Below are positions 17,885-27,788 of a stretch of DNA of 64,000 nucleotides, in pieces. This DNA comes from an uncultured Campylobacterota bacterium. GTDB taxonomy: Bacteria > Campylobacterota > Campylobacteria > Campylobacterales > Sulfurovaceae. Below the pieces are notes generated by a model, which did not search any database, was not told the DNA's origin, and was given only the letters and a program-made list of their open reading frames with translations. Every line of letters begins with the position of its first letter. Position 1 is the stretch's first letter. The stretch covers positions 124,001-188,000 of the forward strand of contig CAKZQQ010000003.1 in assembly GCA_937141405.1 (NCBI GenBank), given 5' to 3'. A program made the position numbers and the translations under genes.

Positions 17885-20102
17885 TTGTTGTCTCCTTTTT
17901 AGCTTGGGCTACTTTTGGTACAACAACTTTTTTTACACCCGCTTTTGCCTCTTGCGGTGAAGGTGACGCTCCTTGTGCTTTTTGCTGGGCTCGTACTTGT
18001 TGATTCTCTTTAAGTTTTTGCAATACCGCATTTTTTGGACCATCTGCAACGATACCGTCATTTGTTACGATAATAAGTCTATCGACTACACTCAAAAGTG
18101 CCGGTTTATGAGTTACTAAAACAAGTGTTTGCTCTTTCGAGATATTTTCATTTAACACTTTCAGAAGATATCTTTCTGTTGCATCATCCATATTTGCCGT
18201 AGGCTCATCCAAAAGCCATACCAAAGGCGACCAAAGGATGAGTCTTGTCAAAGCAAAGAGCTGCTTTTGCCCGCCCGAGACACTCTCCCCGCCTTCCGGC
18301 ACTAAAGTATCGAGTCCTTGAGGGAGCATATTGATTAGCCTGTCCAAGCCCGTCTTTTTAGCAGCTTCCATTATCGACATATCGTCGATACCAACTAGTC
18401 CTAACAACAAATTATCCCTGAGTGTACCGGAGATAAGCTTGGTGCTCTGCGGCAAATAGCCAACAATACTTGAAACCCTATCTCTTGATATGTGCTGCAT
18501 ATCGATTGAATCAAGCAGTATGTTTCCGCTTTGTGGCGCATACATTCCCGATAATAGCTTGAGGAGTGTTGATTTGCCCGAACCAATTGGCCCCAACACC
18601 CCTATCCTCTCTCCTTTTTTGATAGAGAGCCTTTTAAAGCTGATAGGTCTTGACTCTTCAGAATATGCAAACACTACATTTTGAAGATCATAGGTAGGCT
18701 CGATGTGTTGAGGCATAAGCGGTCTTTCAATGCCCTCATTGTCCATCGGTAATTGATATATCTGCTCTAAATTATCAACAGCCTCTTTTGCTCTACCCCA
18801 CTGCACAAACAGTCCCGGGAGTTGCGCAACAGGAGCGAGTACTCTTCCTGAGATAATCGCAATAGCTATGAGTGAACCCATTGTGATTTTATCTGTTGAT
18901 GTAGCGAGATATGCACCCCAAGCTATGAGCGAAACATAACTAACCTGTTGGAAAAAAGCAGCAAGAAATGTTGCTCTCTCTGTGTAGTGTTTTATGTTAA
19001 TATCATCATGAATAACATCCTCAGTAAGAGCATTCCATCTATTTTGGATAGAGTATGAGCCCCCTGTTGCTTTGATATTTTCCGAGTTCTCAACTGCTTC
19101 TACTAAGACGCCCAATTTTTTGTGTGAAGCAAAGGTGGAGTCCTTGGTGAGCTGCTCTATCTTCCCCTTATATTTCAATGCAGTGATCAAAGAGACAATC
19201 AAGAAAACAAGAGGAATCATCCCCATGCTAAAACCACCGAGCATAATAATAACAGAGATAAAAAGCAAAACAAACGGAAAATCTATGACGATATAGAGCG
19301 CAGCCGAAGAGATAAAGCCTCTCACAAAAGCATAACTTTGCAACTGTCCCGAAAGTGTTCCTATACTTTTTGGTAATGCATCGGAACGAACCTTCAAAAA
19401 CCTGCTAAATATATCATGCGAATACCTTCTATCCATATCTGTTGAGGCATGGTCTAGGATAACCGATCTTGATATCTTGATGATTGTCTCAAGAGAGATA
19501 GCGATAAATACACCAAATGCCAAAGAGACAAGTGTTGATAATCCCTTGGTTGGAATAACCCTATCATAAACCTGCATACTAAAAAATGAGGAAGAGAGCG
19601 CTAGGATATTGATACTGATGGTTGCGATAGCCGCTTGCATAATAAACTTCTTTTGATCAAACGCAATAGTTTTAAACATCTCATATGCTGAGCGTTTTCT
19701 TGTGCCGCCTCTCTCGGTTCTAATGGGGGCAAATATAGAACTTGGCAAGAAGAGATCATAGTACTTTATCCCATCAGGTCCGTCACATTTCCATGTCCCG
19801 TCGCCTACTCTCTCTAAAACTATTTTGAGTCCAATCTCGGGAATAAACACAATTGCAGGGAGCATATCTTCGTTGAGTTCACTCGTCCACTCCGGCGCTT
19901 TAAGGTTGTATGAACTAAAGAGATTTTCATAAAGCTCCATTGTAAACTCTTTAGAAGGTTGCGCCTCCTCGAGTGCCATATTATCAAATTTTTCATACTC
20001 ATATTTTGATATTCTTGAGTTAGCAAACTGAGGAATAAAGCATGAATTAATCAACCAATCAAGATCGTCTCTTTGTGTCTTCGCATCATTATATATATTC
20101 AT
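17871..20102 (-). CDS. Type I secretion ABC exporter (LapB/HlyB-like) with degenerate C39 domain
   Basis: 743 residues. The N-terminal 150 residues resemble the inactive C39-like domain of RTX/adhesin exporters (no catalytic Cys-His motif seen). Six membrane helices follow (about 160-430), then the ATPase: Walker A GPIGSGKST, signature SVSGGQKQ, Walker B WLLDEPTANMD, and H-loop VTHKPAL. The C-terminal 40 residues are Lys/Ala/Pro-rich. It exports unfolded protein substrates carrying a C-terminal signal. The gene starts in the stop of the TolC gene (ATGA). Confidence 0.92.
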   Translation of the reverse strand: MNIYNDAKTQRDDLDWLINSCFIPQFANSRISKYEYEKFDNMALEEAQPSKEFTMELYENLFSSYNLKAPEWTSELNEDMLPAIVFIPEIGLKIVLERVGDGTWKCDGPDGIKYYDLFLPSSIFAPIRTERGGTRKRSAYEMFKTIAFDQKKFIMQAAIATISINILALSSSFFSMQVYDRVIPTKGLSTLVSLAFGVFIAISLETIIKISRSVILDHASTDMDRRYSHDIFSRFLKVRSDALPKSIGTLSGQLQSYAFVRGFISSAALYIVIDFPFVLLFISVIIMLGGFSMGMIPLVFLIVSLITALKYKGKIEQLTKDSTFASHKKLGVLVEAVENSENIKATGGSYSIQNRWNALTEDVIHDDINIKHYTERATFLAAFFQQVSYVSLIAWGAYLATSTDKITMGSLIAIAIISGRVLAPVAQLPGLFVQWGRAKEAVDNLEQIYQLPMDNEGIERPLMPQHIEPTYDLQNVVFAYSEESRPISFKRLSIKKGERIGVLGPIGSGKSTLLKLLSGMYAPQSGNILLDSIDMQHISRDRVSSIVGYLPQSTKLISGTLRDNLLLGLVGIDDMSIMEAAKKTGLDRLINMLPQGLDTLVPEGGESVSGGQKQLFALTRLILWSPLVWLLDEPTANMDDATERYLLKVLNENISKEQTLVLVTHKPALLSVVDRLIIVTNDGIVADGPKNAVLQKLKENQQVRAQQKAQGASPSPQEAKAGVKKVVVPKVAQAKKETTNEPK

Positions 20103-21661
20103 CTTTTTTGCTCCAAACTATTTTTATCTTTAAATTTAATTGGTGATGCATTTTTATCTACCTCTGCTTTAACAACGCCGAGGTCTTCATACAGCTCTTT
20201 TTTGTCCAAATAAGGTCCTATAACCAACCGCCCGCCAATAAGGTTACTCTTATACCCTGCTGCTTGTGCTTTTTTGATGATTTCGTCCTTATTTTCTGCC
20301 GATTCGATCTGGATATAGTACTCATCTTTTGTCTTAATTACATCTGCATTCTCTAGAGGGGCTTTATTTTCAGCACGAAGAATCTCTGATGATTTCGAAG
20401 AAGATGTATTGGCCCCTAAGATGCCACCCCTTACATCTATGTTGCCCGATAAAAGCTCCAATGTGTAGCCCGAACTTATGAGAACACTATTGAGCTGTGA
20501 ATAGGCCATCTTTGTATTTGTAAGCTCTCTAGATGTATTGACCATATCAAGCCACTGCTTCTTGCCGGCCAAAAACAATCTTTTATACGATGCCATCACC
20601 TTTGTCGAAGCATCAATGTTGCTCTTTTGGGATTTTAATCTATAAAGCGCCGAAGTATAATCGTTGTATGCAAAGCGTATCGCATCGGTTAAGTCTCTCT
20701 GCTTGGACTCTTTTTCATAAACAAGCTTCATCACTTTAGCTTCCGCCTCCTGCACACCCGAATATGCCGAGAGGCCGGCACCCGGAGATGCACTCAAGGA
20801 GAGATAGACTGATGTGTCACTATTGTATCCCGTATCAAAAGGATCTGTTCCTGCCGTTCTTTTCTCAACGATAACGGAAACATCAGGCCATATCGCCGCT
20901 TTTGCTACAGATTTTTCTGCCTTTGCATTTTCGACCTGTGCCTCTATCTTTCTAAGTGCGGGATGCGTCTCCACCATCTTATCCACATAATAATTGACCG
21001 GACTAAGCATCTCTTTTTGCCTACTACTATAGATATCAATATTTTCAGCAAAATGTTTGTTTGTTAAAAGCTCCATCTGAGAAAGGGCAGAGTTCATTGT
21101 TGAACGTGCATAATTCAAATCACTCTCGGCTTGATAAATTCTTGATTTTAAAAGCTCTAGATCAGCTCTTGAAGAGACTCCGGCTTTTATCCTTCTCTCA
21201 AGCATAGCACGCAAATCATTGAGCTCATCAAGCCCATCTTTGAGAGATTTAACACTCCCTTTTGCTTCAAGATACGACTTGATTGCGCCTATGAGAGTCT
21301 GTACCAAGATATAGGCATTTTCTCTAAGCTCAAATCTTGATGCTTTTTCCGAAGCCACTGCGGCATTGTGTTTAGCGTTGAGCTTACCGCCTGTCCAAAT
21401 TGGTTGACTCAATGCCAAGGTAAGTCCCTGTTCGCCGTTATCTGTCCTATATCCACTTGCCCTTGGCGTAGGAAAATAAGCCCACTTTGCCGTATCTACC
21501 CGTGCACTTGAACCTCTGAGCAGTTGTTCATATATCTTGATATTCGGATGCGTTTTAATAGCTGATCTTATAAGCTCATCAACACTGTAAGAGTTCTTTG
21601 TCTTGTAATCGGCCGCCAAAAAAGAGGCCATTACAAAAAAGAAAATAACCAATATTCGCAT
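20099..21661 (-). CDS. TolC-family outer membrane channel with C-terminal SPOR-like extension
   Basis: 520 residues: signal peptide (1-17), then the two repeated outer-membrane-efflux helical/barrel halves (about 25-420) that form the trimeric TolC channel. After a linker, residues about 445-510 (DEYYIQIESAENKDEIIKKAQAAGY ... LVIGPYLDKKE in pieces) look like a SPOR domain, which binds denuded peptidoglycan. It is the first gene of the type I secretion operon. SPOR fusion is uncommon for a TolC protein and could hold the exporter at particular wall sites. Confidence 0.85.
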   Translation of the reverse strand: MRILVIFFFVMASFLAADYKTKNSYSVDELIRSAIKTHPNIKIYEQLLRGSSARVDTAKWAYFPTPRASGYRTDNGEQGLTLALSQPIWTGGKLNAKHNAAVASEKASRFELRENAYILVQTLIGAIKSYLEAKGSVKSLKDGLDELNDLRAMLERRIKAGVSSRADLELLKSRIYQAESDLNYARSTMNSALSQMELLTNKHFAENIDIYSSRQKEMLSPVNYYVDKMVETHPALRKIEAQVENAKAEKSVAKAAIWPDVSVIVEKRTAGTDPFDTGYNSDTSVYLSLSASPGAGLSAYSGVQEAEAKVMKLVYEKESKQRDLTDAIRFAYNDYTSALYRLKSQKSNIDASTKVMASYKRLFLAGKKQWLDMVNTSRELTNTKMAYSQLNSVLISSGYTLELLSGNIDVRGGILGANTSSSKSSEILRAENKAPLENADVIKTKDEYYIQIESAENKDEIIKKAQAAGYKSNLIGGRLVIGPYLDKKELYEDLGVVKAEVDKNASPIKFKDKNSLEQKR

Positions 21662-21947
21662 CTAACCCCTTCTTTGTTAGCTTTATAGTCGTAAATATCG
21701 ATAATTATATCAAAAATATAAAAAAATAAAATTAATTAGAATATATTAAGTTGTTAATCGATTTTCACAAATTCCTCTACTTAAAATAGCTTGATTAGCC
21801 CGTTGATAGCATTGATACAAATTCAAAACGACTCTAACAATAAATATATTAATTATCAAATTTTATCGTCCAAAATGACCATCATTATGCAAGTTTAATA
21901 GACTTAACATATAATTAGAGAAAAAAATTGACTCTTTTTGGAGATTT

Positions 21948-23657
21948 ATGCGAATTGTTCCTTTTTTGTTTTTCATATTTGCAACTGTTCTTTTTTCAGA
22001 CCAAATAGCTCTCAATTCTGTCTCAAATGAGATACGCTATTCGCTCAATAAAAAAATCAGTGATTCTAAATATAAAAATATAATCAGAAGTATCTATGCG
22101 GCAAACAATTATGCACCCCTATGGACAAACATTTCACAAAGGGAGAGACTCTCACAACTTTTAAGTGCACTCAATAATCCTACATTCAATTATAAACAAA
22201 AAAGTTTTGGGCAAGGAAGCATAAAAAAACTCTTCTACTATCTTGATAACAATCAAGTGCCTGAAAAAAATAAGGCTGCGGTGTATGGCAGACTTGATGT
22301 GGCTCTCACAAACAGTTTTGTCTCTCTTATCGACTTTGTCGTTGTCGGCGATGTTGATTGGAATCTTGTTCAAAAAAAGATAGCACGGCTTAAAGATGAT
22401 GAAGATATAAAATCAAATTGGGAACTACAAGGAAAATCTTTTCCGAGCATTGCGCCTATCATTCGTGCAATTAATGAAAATAAAATAGAGGCGTACCTAG
22501 AAAATCAACTGCCACTCAAAAAAAGATACTTAGCGCTTATCGATACCTATAAAAAATATAAAGCGATGGATAAATTTAAAGAGATTCCTTATGCGTATGA
22601 GGATCTACAAGAGGGCAGTTCGTCAGCGCGTGTCATTCTTGTCAAAACGCTTTTAGGAGAGTTAGGAGATTACCCAAAAAATGTGAAGATTACAAAAGGC
22701 TTTGGTCCTCTTCTTAAAAAAGCTGTCTTACAGTATCAAGATCGCTATAACATAGAAAAAACCGGAACAGTAGAAAAAGTAACAAACTACTACATGAACC
22801 AAGACCTTCAAAAACATATCCAAAGCATCATCGTTAATCTAGATAAAACTAAAATCTATCCGAACTCTTTTGAGGATGAGTATGTTGAGGTAAACATCCC
22901 ACACTATGAGATGAACTATTACAAAAATGGCAAAAAACGGTTCAATACAAAATTGGTCGTCGGAAGAATCGATAGACCTACGCCTATCTTTAATGATGCG
23001 ATTAAGTATATGGTCATCAATCCAACATGGACAATCCCCGATAGTCTTATCAAAAGAGATCTCATCGGTGTCCTAAGAGAACATCCTGATTACCTCAAAG
23101 AGAATAACATAAGAGTATTCTCCGGCAACAAAGAGGTCAAGATTACGGTCGATGATATAGCTGAGTATGAAAAGAGTACAAGAAATGTCCCTTATAGGTT
23201 TGTGCAATACCCCGGTGATAACAATGCGCTTGGAAGAGTTAAGTTTATGTTTCCAAATAGATACGCCGTTTACCTACACGATACTGATAACAAAAGTCTC
23301 TTTTCTCGAAGATATAGAGTTTATAGCTCGGGTTGTATGCGCCTAAAGAATCCTTTTACATTTGCTAGCTATCTCCTTGAGCATGCCACAAAAAAATATG
23401 ATAAAAATAAAATAAAAGAGATTATAGCAACTGATAAACCCACAACGATTAACCTAAAAAAGAGTGTGCCTGTGCATATCGTCTACTTTACCGTCAACAG
23501 AAAAAACGGGCTTGACTATTTTGATTATGATATCTATATGTATGATCAAATCATCTGGGAGTCAACGAAGCAAAACTATAAGAAAAAATTTGAAGCACCT
23601 AAAAAACGGATGATTCGAGTAGAAAAGAACGCCAAGGATGAAACCCCGGCACCTTAA
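21948..23657 (+). CDS. L,D-transpeptidase (YcbB/LdtD-like)
   Basis: 569 residues with a signal peptide (1-17). Residues about 225-285 are a peptidoglycan-binding helical domain (SSARVILVKTLLGELGDYP, KAVLQYQDRYNIEKTG) and residues about 305-500 a YkuD catalytic domain with YAVYLHDTDN and the active-site motif SSGCMRL (Cys near 464). It should form 3-3 crosslinks or attach proteins in the periplasmic wall. It is divergent from the type I secretion operon (286-base spacer). Its TAA shares TTAA with the stop of the convergent oxidoreductase gene. Confidence 0.93.
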   Translation: MRIVPFLFFIFATVLFSDQIALNSVSNEIRYSLNKKISDSKYKNIIRSIYAANNYAPLWTNISQRERLSQLLSALNNPTFNYKQKSFGQGSIKKLFYYLDNNQVPEKNKAAVYGRLDVALTNSFVSLIDFVVVGDVDWNLVQKKIARLKDDEDIKSNWELQGKSFPSIAPIIRAINENKIEAYLENQLPLKKRYLALIDTYKKYKAMDKFKEIPYAYEDLQEGSSSARVILVKTLLGELGDYPKNVKITKGFGPLLKKAVLQYQDRYNIEKTGTVEKVTNYYMNQDLQKHIQSIIVNLDKTKIYPNSFEDEYVEVNIPHYEMNYYKNGKKRFNTKLVVGRIDRPTPIFNDAIKYMVINPTWTIPDSLIKRDLIGVLREHPDYLKENNIRVFSGNKEVKITVDDIAEYEKSTRNVPYRFVQYPGDNNALGRVKFMFPNRYAVYLHDTDNKSLFSRRYRVYSSGCMRLKNPFTFASYLLEHATKKYDKNKIKEIIATDKPTTINLKKSVPVHIVYFTVNRKNGLDYFDYDIYMYDQIIWESTKQNYKKKFEAPKKRMIRVEKNAKDETPAP

Positions 23658-24607
23658 CTATTTGCTAAAATATCAGTTGCTATTTTATGTCCGTGATTGA
23701 GCGCTATGGCGATACTGCCCCCACTTTTAAATGCTATATCACCTGCGATATAAAGACCCTTTGTGGGCGTTTGGTAATTTGCATCAAAGATAGGTTCATT
23801 TTTCTCATTGAGGGGAACACCACATTTTTTTAAAAAATCTACAGGTGTTGAGCCACCTATTGCATAGATAACTCTATCATACTCTCTGACATCGTTATCG
23901 CTAAAAGAGACTTTTATTTTACCGCGTTCATTCTCTAGCCCGAGAATACCAACTCCAAATTTTGCGCTTAAGCGCTCATCCTCTAAAAAGCTAGAGAACA
24001 TCTCTTGATTTGTAGGATTTGGGCGGGTGAGCATCTCCCGTCTGTATGTAAGCGTCACCTCATTTGTTTTTGAAAGCTCACAAGCATACTCAATAGAGCT
24101 ATCACCTCCCCCTACAATGAGTATATTCTCACCGTTGCTACATCTATCAAGGTTGAAGTTTACAACCGTTTTAAGCGAAAGAGGGATGGTATAAGACGGC
24201 ATATTGGGTTTTCCCATTCTTCCTACACCTATCACGACATTTTTAGCCAAAAATGTTCCCTCTGAGCTAATCACCTCAAAAATCCCATTCTCTTTTTTAA
24301 CACTATCAACTTCACAATTAAATTTCGCTTCAATCAAATGATTATCAAGCAAGGAATCAAAGTAGTTCAATGTAGACTCTTTTGTCCCATCCTTAAAATC
24401 TATACTTCCGATAAGCTCAACACTTTTGCCTTGCCAATCTTTATCAACTCTTTTTTGATCTTTATAAAATTTACGGATTGTTTGAGAGTGGTTGCAGCCC
24501 TTTTCTATAATCATTATATTTTCTATTCCGAGTATCTTGGATTCAACTGCTACACCGATACCGCCGGGACCACCGCCGATGATGATAAGATCATAAATAT
24601 TGTTCAT
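23654..24607 (-). CDS. NAD(P)/FAD-dependent pyridine-nucleotide oxidoreductase (YpdA-like)
   Basis: 317 residues. FAD site IIGGGPGGIGVAVES (about 9-23), second nucleotide-binding GGGDSSIEYACEL (about 166-178), and the FAD end GLYIAGDI followed by SIAIALNHGHKIA. There is no redox CxxC as in thioredoxin reductase, which fits the YpdA/bacillithiol-disulfide-reductase-like or ferredoxin-NADP reductase-like branch. The electron acceptor is unknown. It is followed by ruvC in the same direction with 24 bases between. Confidence 0.78.
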   Translation of the reverse strand: MNNIYDLIIIGGGPGGIGVAVESKILGIENIMIIEKGCNHSQTIRKFYKDQKRVDKDWQGKSVELIGSIDFKDGTKESTLNYFDSLLDNHLIEAKFNCEVDSVKKENGIFEVISSEGTFLAKNVVIGVGRMGKPNMPSYTIPLSLKTVVNFNLDRCSNGENILIVGGGDSSIEYACELSKTNEVTLTYRREMLTRPNPTNQEMFSSFLEDERLSAKFGVGILGLENERGKIKVSFSDNDVREYDRVIYAIGGSTPVDFLKKCGVPLNEKNEPIFDANYQTPTKGLYIAGDIAFKSGGSIAIALNHGHKIATDILANS

Positions 24608-24631
24608 TCTGTTCTCCTAAAAAATTATATC

Positions 24632-25108
24632 CTATTTTCTTAACTTTACTCTTTGGGTATGTGTAAGTGCGATTGCCATAGCATCTGTGATATCAAGCGG
24701 TTTTATCTCTTTTTGAATTTTGAGCAATTTTTTAACCATAAAAGCAACCTGTTCTTTGTTCGCTTTCCCATGACCTGTAACTGCTTTTTTTACCTGAAGT
24801 GGAGTGTATTCATAAAAATATCCCACCTCTTGAAGTATCTTCAAAGAGAGTGCACCTCTAAATTGTGCTAACTTTATAACACTCTTTGGATTAAATGCAT
24901 AAAATATATCCTCTATAGCAACTTCGTCTATTTTATTTGATTTGAGGATGATATCAAGCCCCTCTACAAGCTCTACTATCTGCTCTTGAAGGCAGGAGCT
25001 CTTTAATTTAAGCAAACCAGCCTCCACCAAAGAAATTTTCACGCCATCATATGAGAGTATACAATACCCTAAATTACGACTTCCCGGGTCTATTCCAAGT
25101 ATATTCAT
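24632..25108 (-). CDS. ruvC: Holliday junction resolvase RuvC
   Basis: 158 residues. The catalytic acidic residues are present: Asp 7 in [11 protein letters not shown], Glu in [10 protein letters not shown] (about 65) and the Asp pair in [14 protein letters not shown]. RuvC cuts Holliday junctions made by RecA and RuvAB. It sits divergent from dnaA, a placement common in this phylum. The translation start lies among DnaA boxes of the upstream origin element, so its promoter overlaps the replication origin. Confidence 0.96.
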   Translation of the reverse strand: MNILGIDPGSRNLGYCILSYDGVKISLVEAGLLKLKSSCLQEQIVELVEGLDIILKSNKIDEVAIEDIFYAFNPKSVIKLAQFRGALSLKILQEVGYFYEYTPLQVKKAVTGHGKANKEQVAFMVKKLLKIQKEIKPLDITDAMAIALTHTQRVKLRK

Positions 25109-25203
25109 TCACACCTTTTTTCACATAGTGAACAATTTTGTTCAACTTGATTTTATACCCTTATATTAACTAAATTTAGATAAAATATTGAAAGTTATTC
25201 ACA
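25105..25203. other. Upstream origin element with DnaA boxes (oriC1)
   Basis: Three DnaA-type boxes in the same direction lie at 25105-25113 (TCATTCACA), 25117-25125 (TTTTTCACA) and 25195-25203 (TTATTCACA, the exact consensus). The first overlaps the ruvC start. A bipartite origin flanking dnaA is known for this phylum. Confidence 0.6.
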
Positions 25204-25230
25204 TTAAGTTTTAAAATTATGGAGTGCCGC

Positions 25231-26559
25231 ATGAACATTGGAGAAAAAGTCTTAAATGAGCTCAAAAAAGAGATTCCTGCCAATGAATATGAGAAATATA
25301 TAAAAAAACTTATCTATGATACGAAAAGATCAAGAAGCAATCTTGCCTATTTTTTTGCGCCCAATCTCATCGTCGCAAAGTGGGTCAATACAAAATATAA
25401 AAAAACTCTAGAGCATCTTTTTGAGCTTCAAAGCGGCATCAAACCGGAAATTCATATCTCTATAAACGAAAATAGCAACACGACAATAAAAGTAGATGTA
25501 CAAAATACAAAAGCAGTTGATAAAAATCAACAAAAGAGTAGTTACCTCAACCCCTCTTTAATCTTTGATAGTTTCATCGTAGGAAGTTCAAATCAGTTTG
25601 CATATACTGCTGCTAAAAGTGTTGCCGATAAACCCGGACAAATCTATAACCCTCTTTTTTTATACGGCGGAGTAGGGTTAGGTAAAACACACCTGCTTCA
25701 AGCAATTGGCAATCACCAAGTCTCCCTTGGCAAAAAGGTTATCTACACAACTCTTGAGATGTTTATGAACTCTTTTATATCCCATATCCAATCAAAAACA
25801 ATGGATAGATTTAGAGAAAAATTTCGTGAATGTGATCTACTGCTTATCGATGATATCCAATTTTTAAGCCGAAAAAATGAAACGCAAGAGGAGTTTTTCC
25901 ACACTTTTAATGAGCTTTATAATGCAAAAAAACAGATTGTTATCACCTCTGATCGACCACCAAATAAGATTGCCGGACTTGTTGATAGGCTTAAAAGTAG
26001 ATTTGAATGGGGGCTTATGGCCGATATCCAACCTCCGGGACTTGAAACAAAGATAGAGATTATCAAGAAAAAATGCGAACTCGACGGTATCAAGCTCAAT
26101 AGTGATATCATTAACTACATTGCAACGAATATGGGAGATAACATTCGAGAGATAGAAGGAACTATCATAAAACTCAATGCCTTAAGCTCAATGCTCAATC
26201 AAAAAATCACACTTGATTTTGCTCAAAATGCTATCAAAGATCAAATACGAGAAAAGAGAGAAAATATCACCATCGATCATATTGTAGAGGTTGTCTCAAG
26301 AGAACTCAATATAAAGCCTTCAGATATCAAATCTAAAAAAAGAACACAAGCCATTGCAAATGCAAGAAGAATTGTGATCTATTTAGCTCGTAATCTTACA
26401 CCAAACTCAATGCCGCAAATTGCCGTCTATTTTGGAATGAAAGACCATACTGCCATCAGTCACGCTATGAGAAAGATAAATGAGATCATTGATAACAATG
26501 AAAATTTTAAAGTTACTCTTGAAGAGTTATCAAATAAAATAAACACCAAAGAAAAATGA
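25231..26559 (+). CDS. dnaA: Chromosomal replication initiator DnaA
   Basis: 442 residues from the ATG at 25231 (GGAG at 25221-25224 six bases before it; an earlier in-frame ATG at 25219 has no site). Domain I with DnaB-loading features (residues about 1-80), the AAA+ core with Walker A GGVGLGKTHLL and Walker B LLLIDDIQFL, and domain IV with the DnaA signature DHTAISHAMRKI. It recognises DnaA boxes such as those on both sides of its gene. It is followed by the 159-base spacer containing the second origin element, then dnaN. Confidence 0.97.
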   Translation: MNIGEKVLNELKKEIPANEYEKYIKKLIYDTKRSRSNLAYFFAPNLIVAKWVNTKYKKTLEHLFELQSGIKPEIHISINENSNTTIKVDVQNTKAVDKNQQKSSYLNPSLIFDSFIVGSSNQFAYTAAKSVADKPGQIYNPLFLYGGVGLGKTHLLQAIGNHQVSLGKKVIYTTLEMFMNSFISHIQSKTMDRFREKFRECDLLLIDDIQFLSRKNETQEEFFHTFNELYNAKKQIVITSDRPPNKIAGLVDRLKSRFEWGLMADIQPPGLETKIEIIKKKCELDGIKLNSDIINYIATNMGDNIREIEGTIIKLNALSSMLNQKITLDFAQNAIKDQIREKRENITIDHIVEVVSRELNIKPSDIKSKKRTQAIANARRIVIYLARNLTPNSMPQIAVYFGMKDHTAISHAMRKINEIIDNNENFKVTLEELSNKINTKEK

Positions 26560-26718
26560 AACAAAAAAAGATATAATTTTAGAAGTGAGACTATGTGAAT
26601 AGATATTTTTTGAACCTTGATCAAAAATTTCCGTTGGAAAAGGAGATTAAAACTCTTTTCACATATTCATCAAGTACTACTACTATTACTACCTTAATTT
26701 TTATATAAAGGAGAGACG
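26560..26718. other. Downstream origin element (oriC2): DnaA boxes, DnaA-trios and AT-rich unwinding region
   Basis: This dnaA-dnaN spacer holds a minus-strand DnaA box at 26594-26602 (CTATTCACA), a plus-strand box at 26655-26663 (CTTTTCACA) and a weaker one (TATTCATCA) at 26664-26672. They are followed directly by six triplets, TAC TAC TAC TAT TAC TAC (26675-26692), which is the DnaA-trio motif known from Bacillus oriC, and by an AT-rich run (26694-26709). The order box, trio, AT-rich DNA is that of a working unwinding element. Confidence 0.8.
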
Positions 26719-27786
26719 ATGAAGTTGAAAGTGCAAAAACAAAGTATAGAATCTATACTAGTAAACTTGCAACCCTTTCTGGAGAAAAAAGATGCTAGTC
26801 AAATAACATCTCATGTACTATTTGAAACTCAAGACAATATCTGTTCTATAAAAGCAACAGACCTTGAGATTGGTTTGGAGATTAAAACCGATAATCTTTC
26901 TATAGAACAAAATGGTAGTTGTACAGCTAATGGAAAAAAACTACTTGATATTGTCAGAATGTTAAAAGATGATGAAATTACTTTAGAATTTCTAGATAAT
27001 ACACTTATTATCAAACAAAAACACTCTAAATTTAAACTTCCGACTTTTGATGTAACCTCTTTTCCTGCTTTTCCAAAAACAGAAGATAAACCTCAAATCT
27101 CTTTAGATTCATTGAGTTTGATTCAAAGCTTTAAAAAAATCTCTCCTGCTATTGATACAAACAATCCAAAGTTTGAACTTAATGGTGCTCTATTGAGTAT
27201 AAAAAATGAATATACCGATATAGTTGGTACGGATACAAGAAGACTTGCCATTGCAACAATAGAGAATAAAAGTGAAAAAGAGCTCTCACTTATCATTCCA
27301 AAAAAAGCAATCATGGAGATACAAAAACTCTTTTTAGACAAAATAGATATCTTTTATGATGAGGTAAATCTTATCATAGAGGATAATAATTTCTATTTCT
27401 ATTCAAGACTTATCAATGGAAAATATCCCGATTATGATCGTATCGTGCCAAAAACTACAAAACAGACTCTCGTACTTCCTAGAAAAGATATGATTGATAC
27501 GATTCGAATGATTACAACTATTTCTCAAGATATCAAAATGACGATACTTCCTGATGTTGTTATCTTTAATTCACTCAGTAGCGAAAATGTTGAAGCAAAA
27601 ACTGAGTTAGAGGTAGAGACAAAATTCGATGAAAAATTTGAGATAAATTTTAATAGTAGATATCTTTTAGATTTTATCACACAGATTGAAAAAAACGAAT
27701 TCGAATTGCAATTCAATGAGCCTAACTTACCTTTCATTGCAAAAGATGATAATTTTATAACTATTATTATGCCGATTGTTATGTAA
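26719..27786 (+). CDS. dnaN: DNA polymerase III beta clamp
   Basis: 355 residues, the usual length for this phylum. The three clamp domains are visible by the family pattern, e.g. [29 protein letters not shown] and the end [12 protein letters not shown]-like ...[10 protein letters not shown]. The clamp encircles DNA and tethers polymerase. The AAAGGAGAGA site precedes the ATG by a few bases. It is immediately followed by pyrG, an unusual neighbour compared with gyrB in related genera. Confidence 0.96.
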   Translation: MKLKVQKQSIESILVNLQPFLEKKDASQITSHVLFETQDNICSIKATDLEIGLEIKTDNLSIEQNGSCTANGKKLLDIVRMLKDDEITLEFLDNTLIIKQKHSKFKLPTFDVTSFPAFPKTEDKPQISLDSLSLIQSFKKISPAIDTNNPKFELNGALLSIKNEYTDIVGTDTRRLAIATIENKSEKELSLIIPKKAIMEIQKLFLDKIDIFYDEVNLIIEDNNFYFYSRLINGKYPDYDRIVPKTTKQTLVLPRKDMIDTIRMITTISQDIKMTILPDVVIFNSLSSENVEAKTELEVETKFDEKFEINFNSRYLLDFITQIEKNEFELQFNEPNLPFIAKDDNFITIIMPIVM

Positions 27787-27788
27787 GG

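Noticed and set aside
26675-26692. TAC/TAT triplets as a slipped-strand contingency repeat
   Set aside because: The run is in a non-coding origin spacer, directly follows DnaA boxes and matches the DnaA-trio pattern, so phase variation is unlikely.
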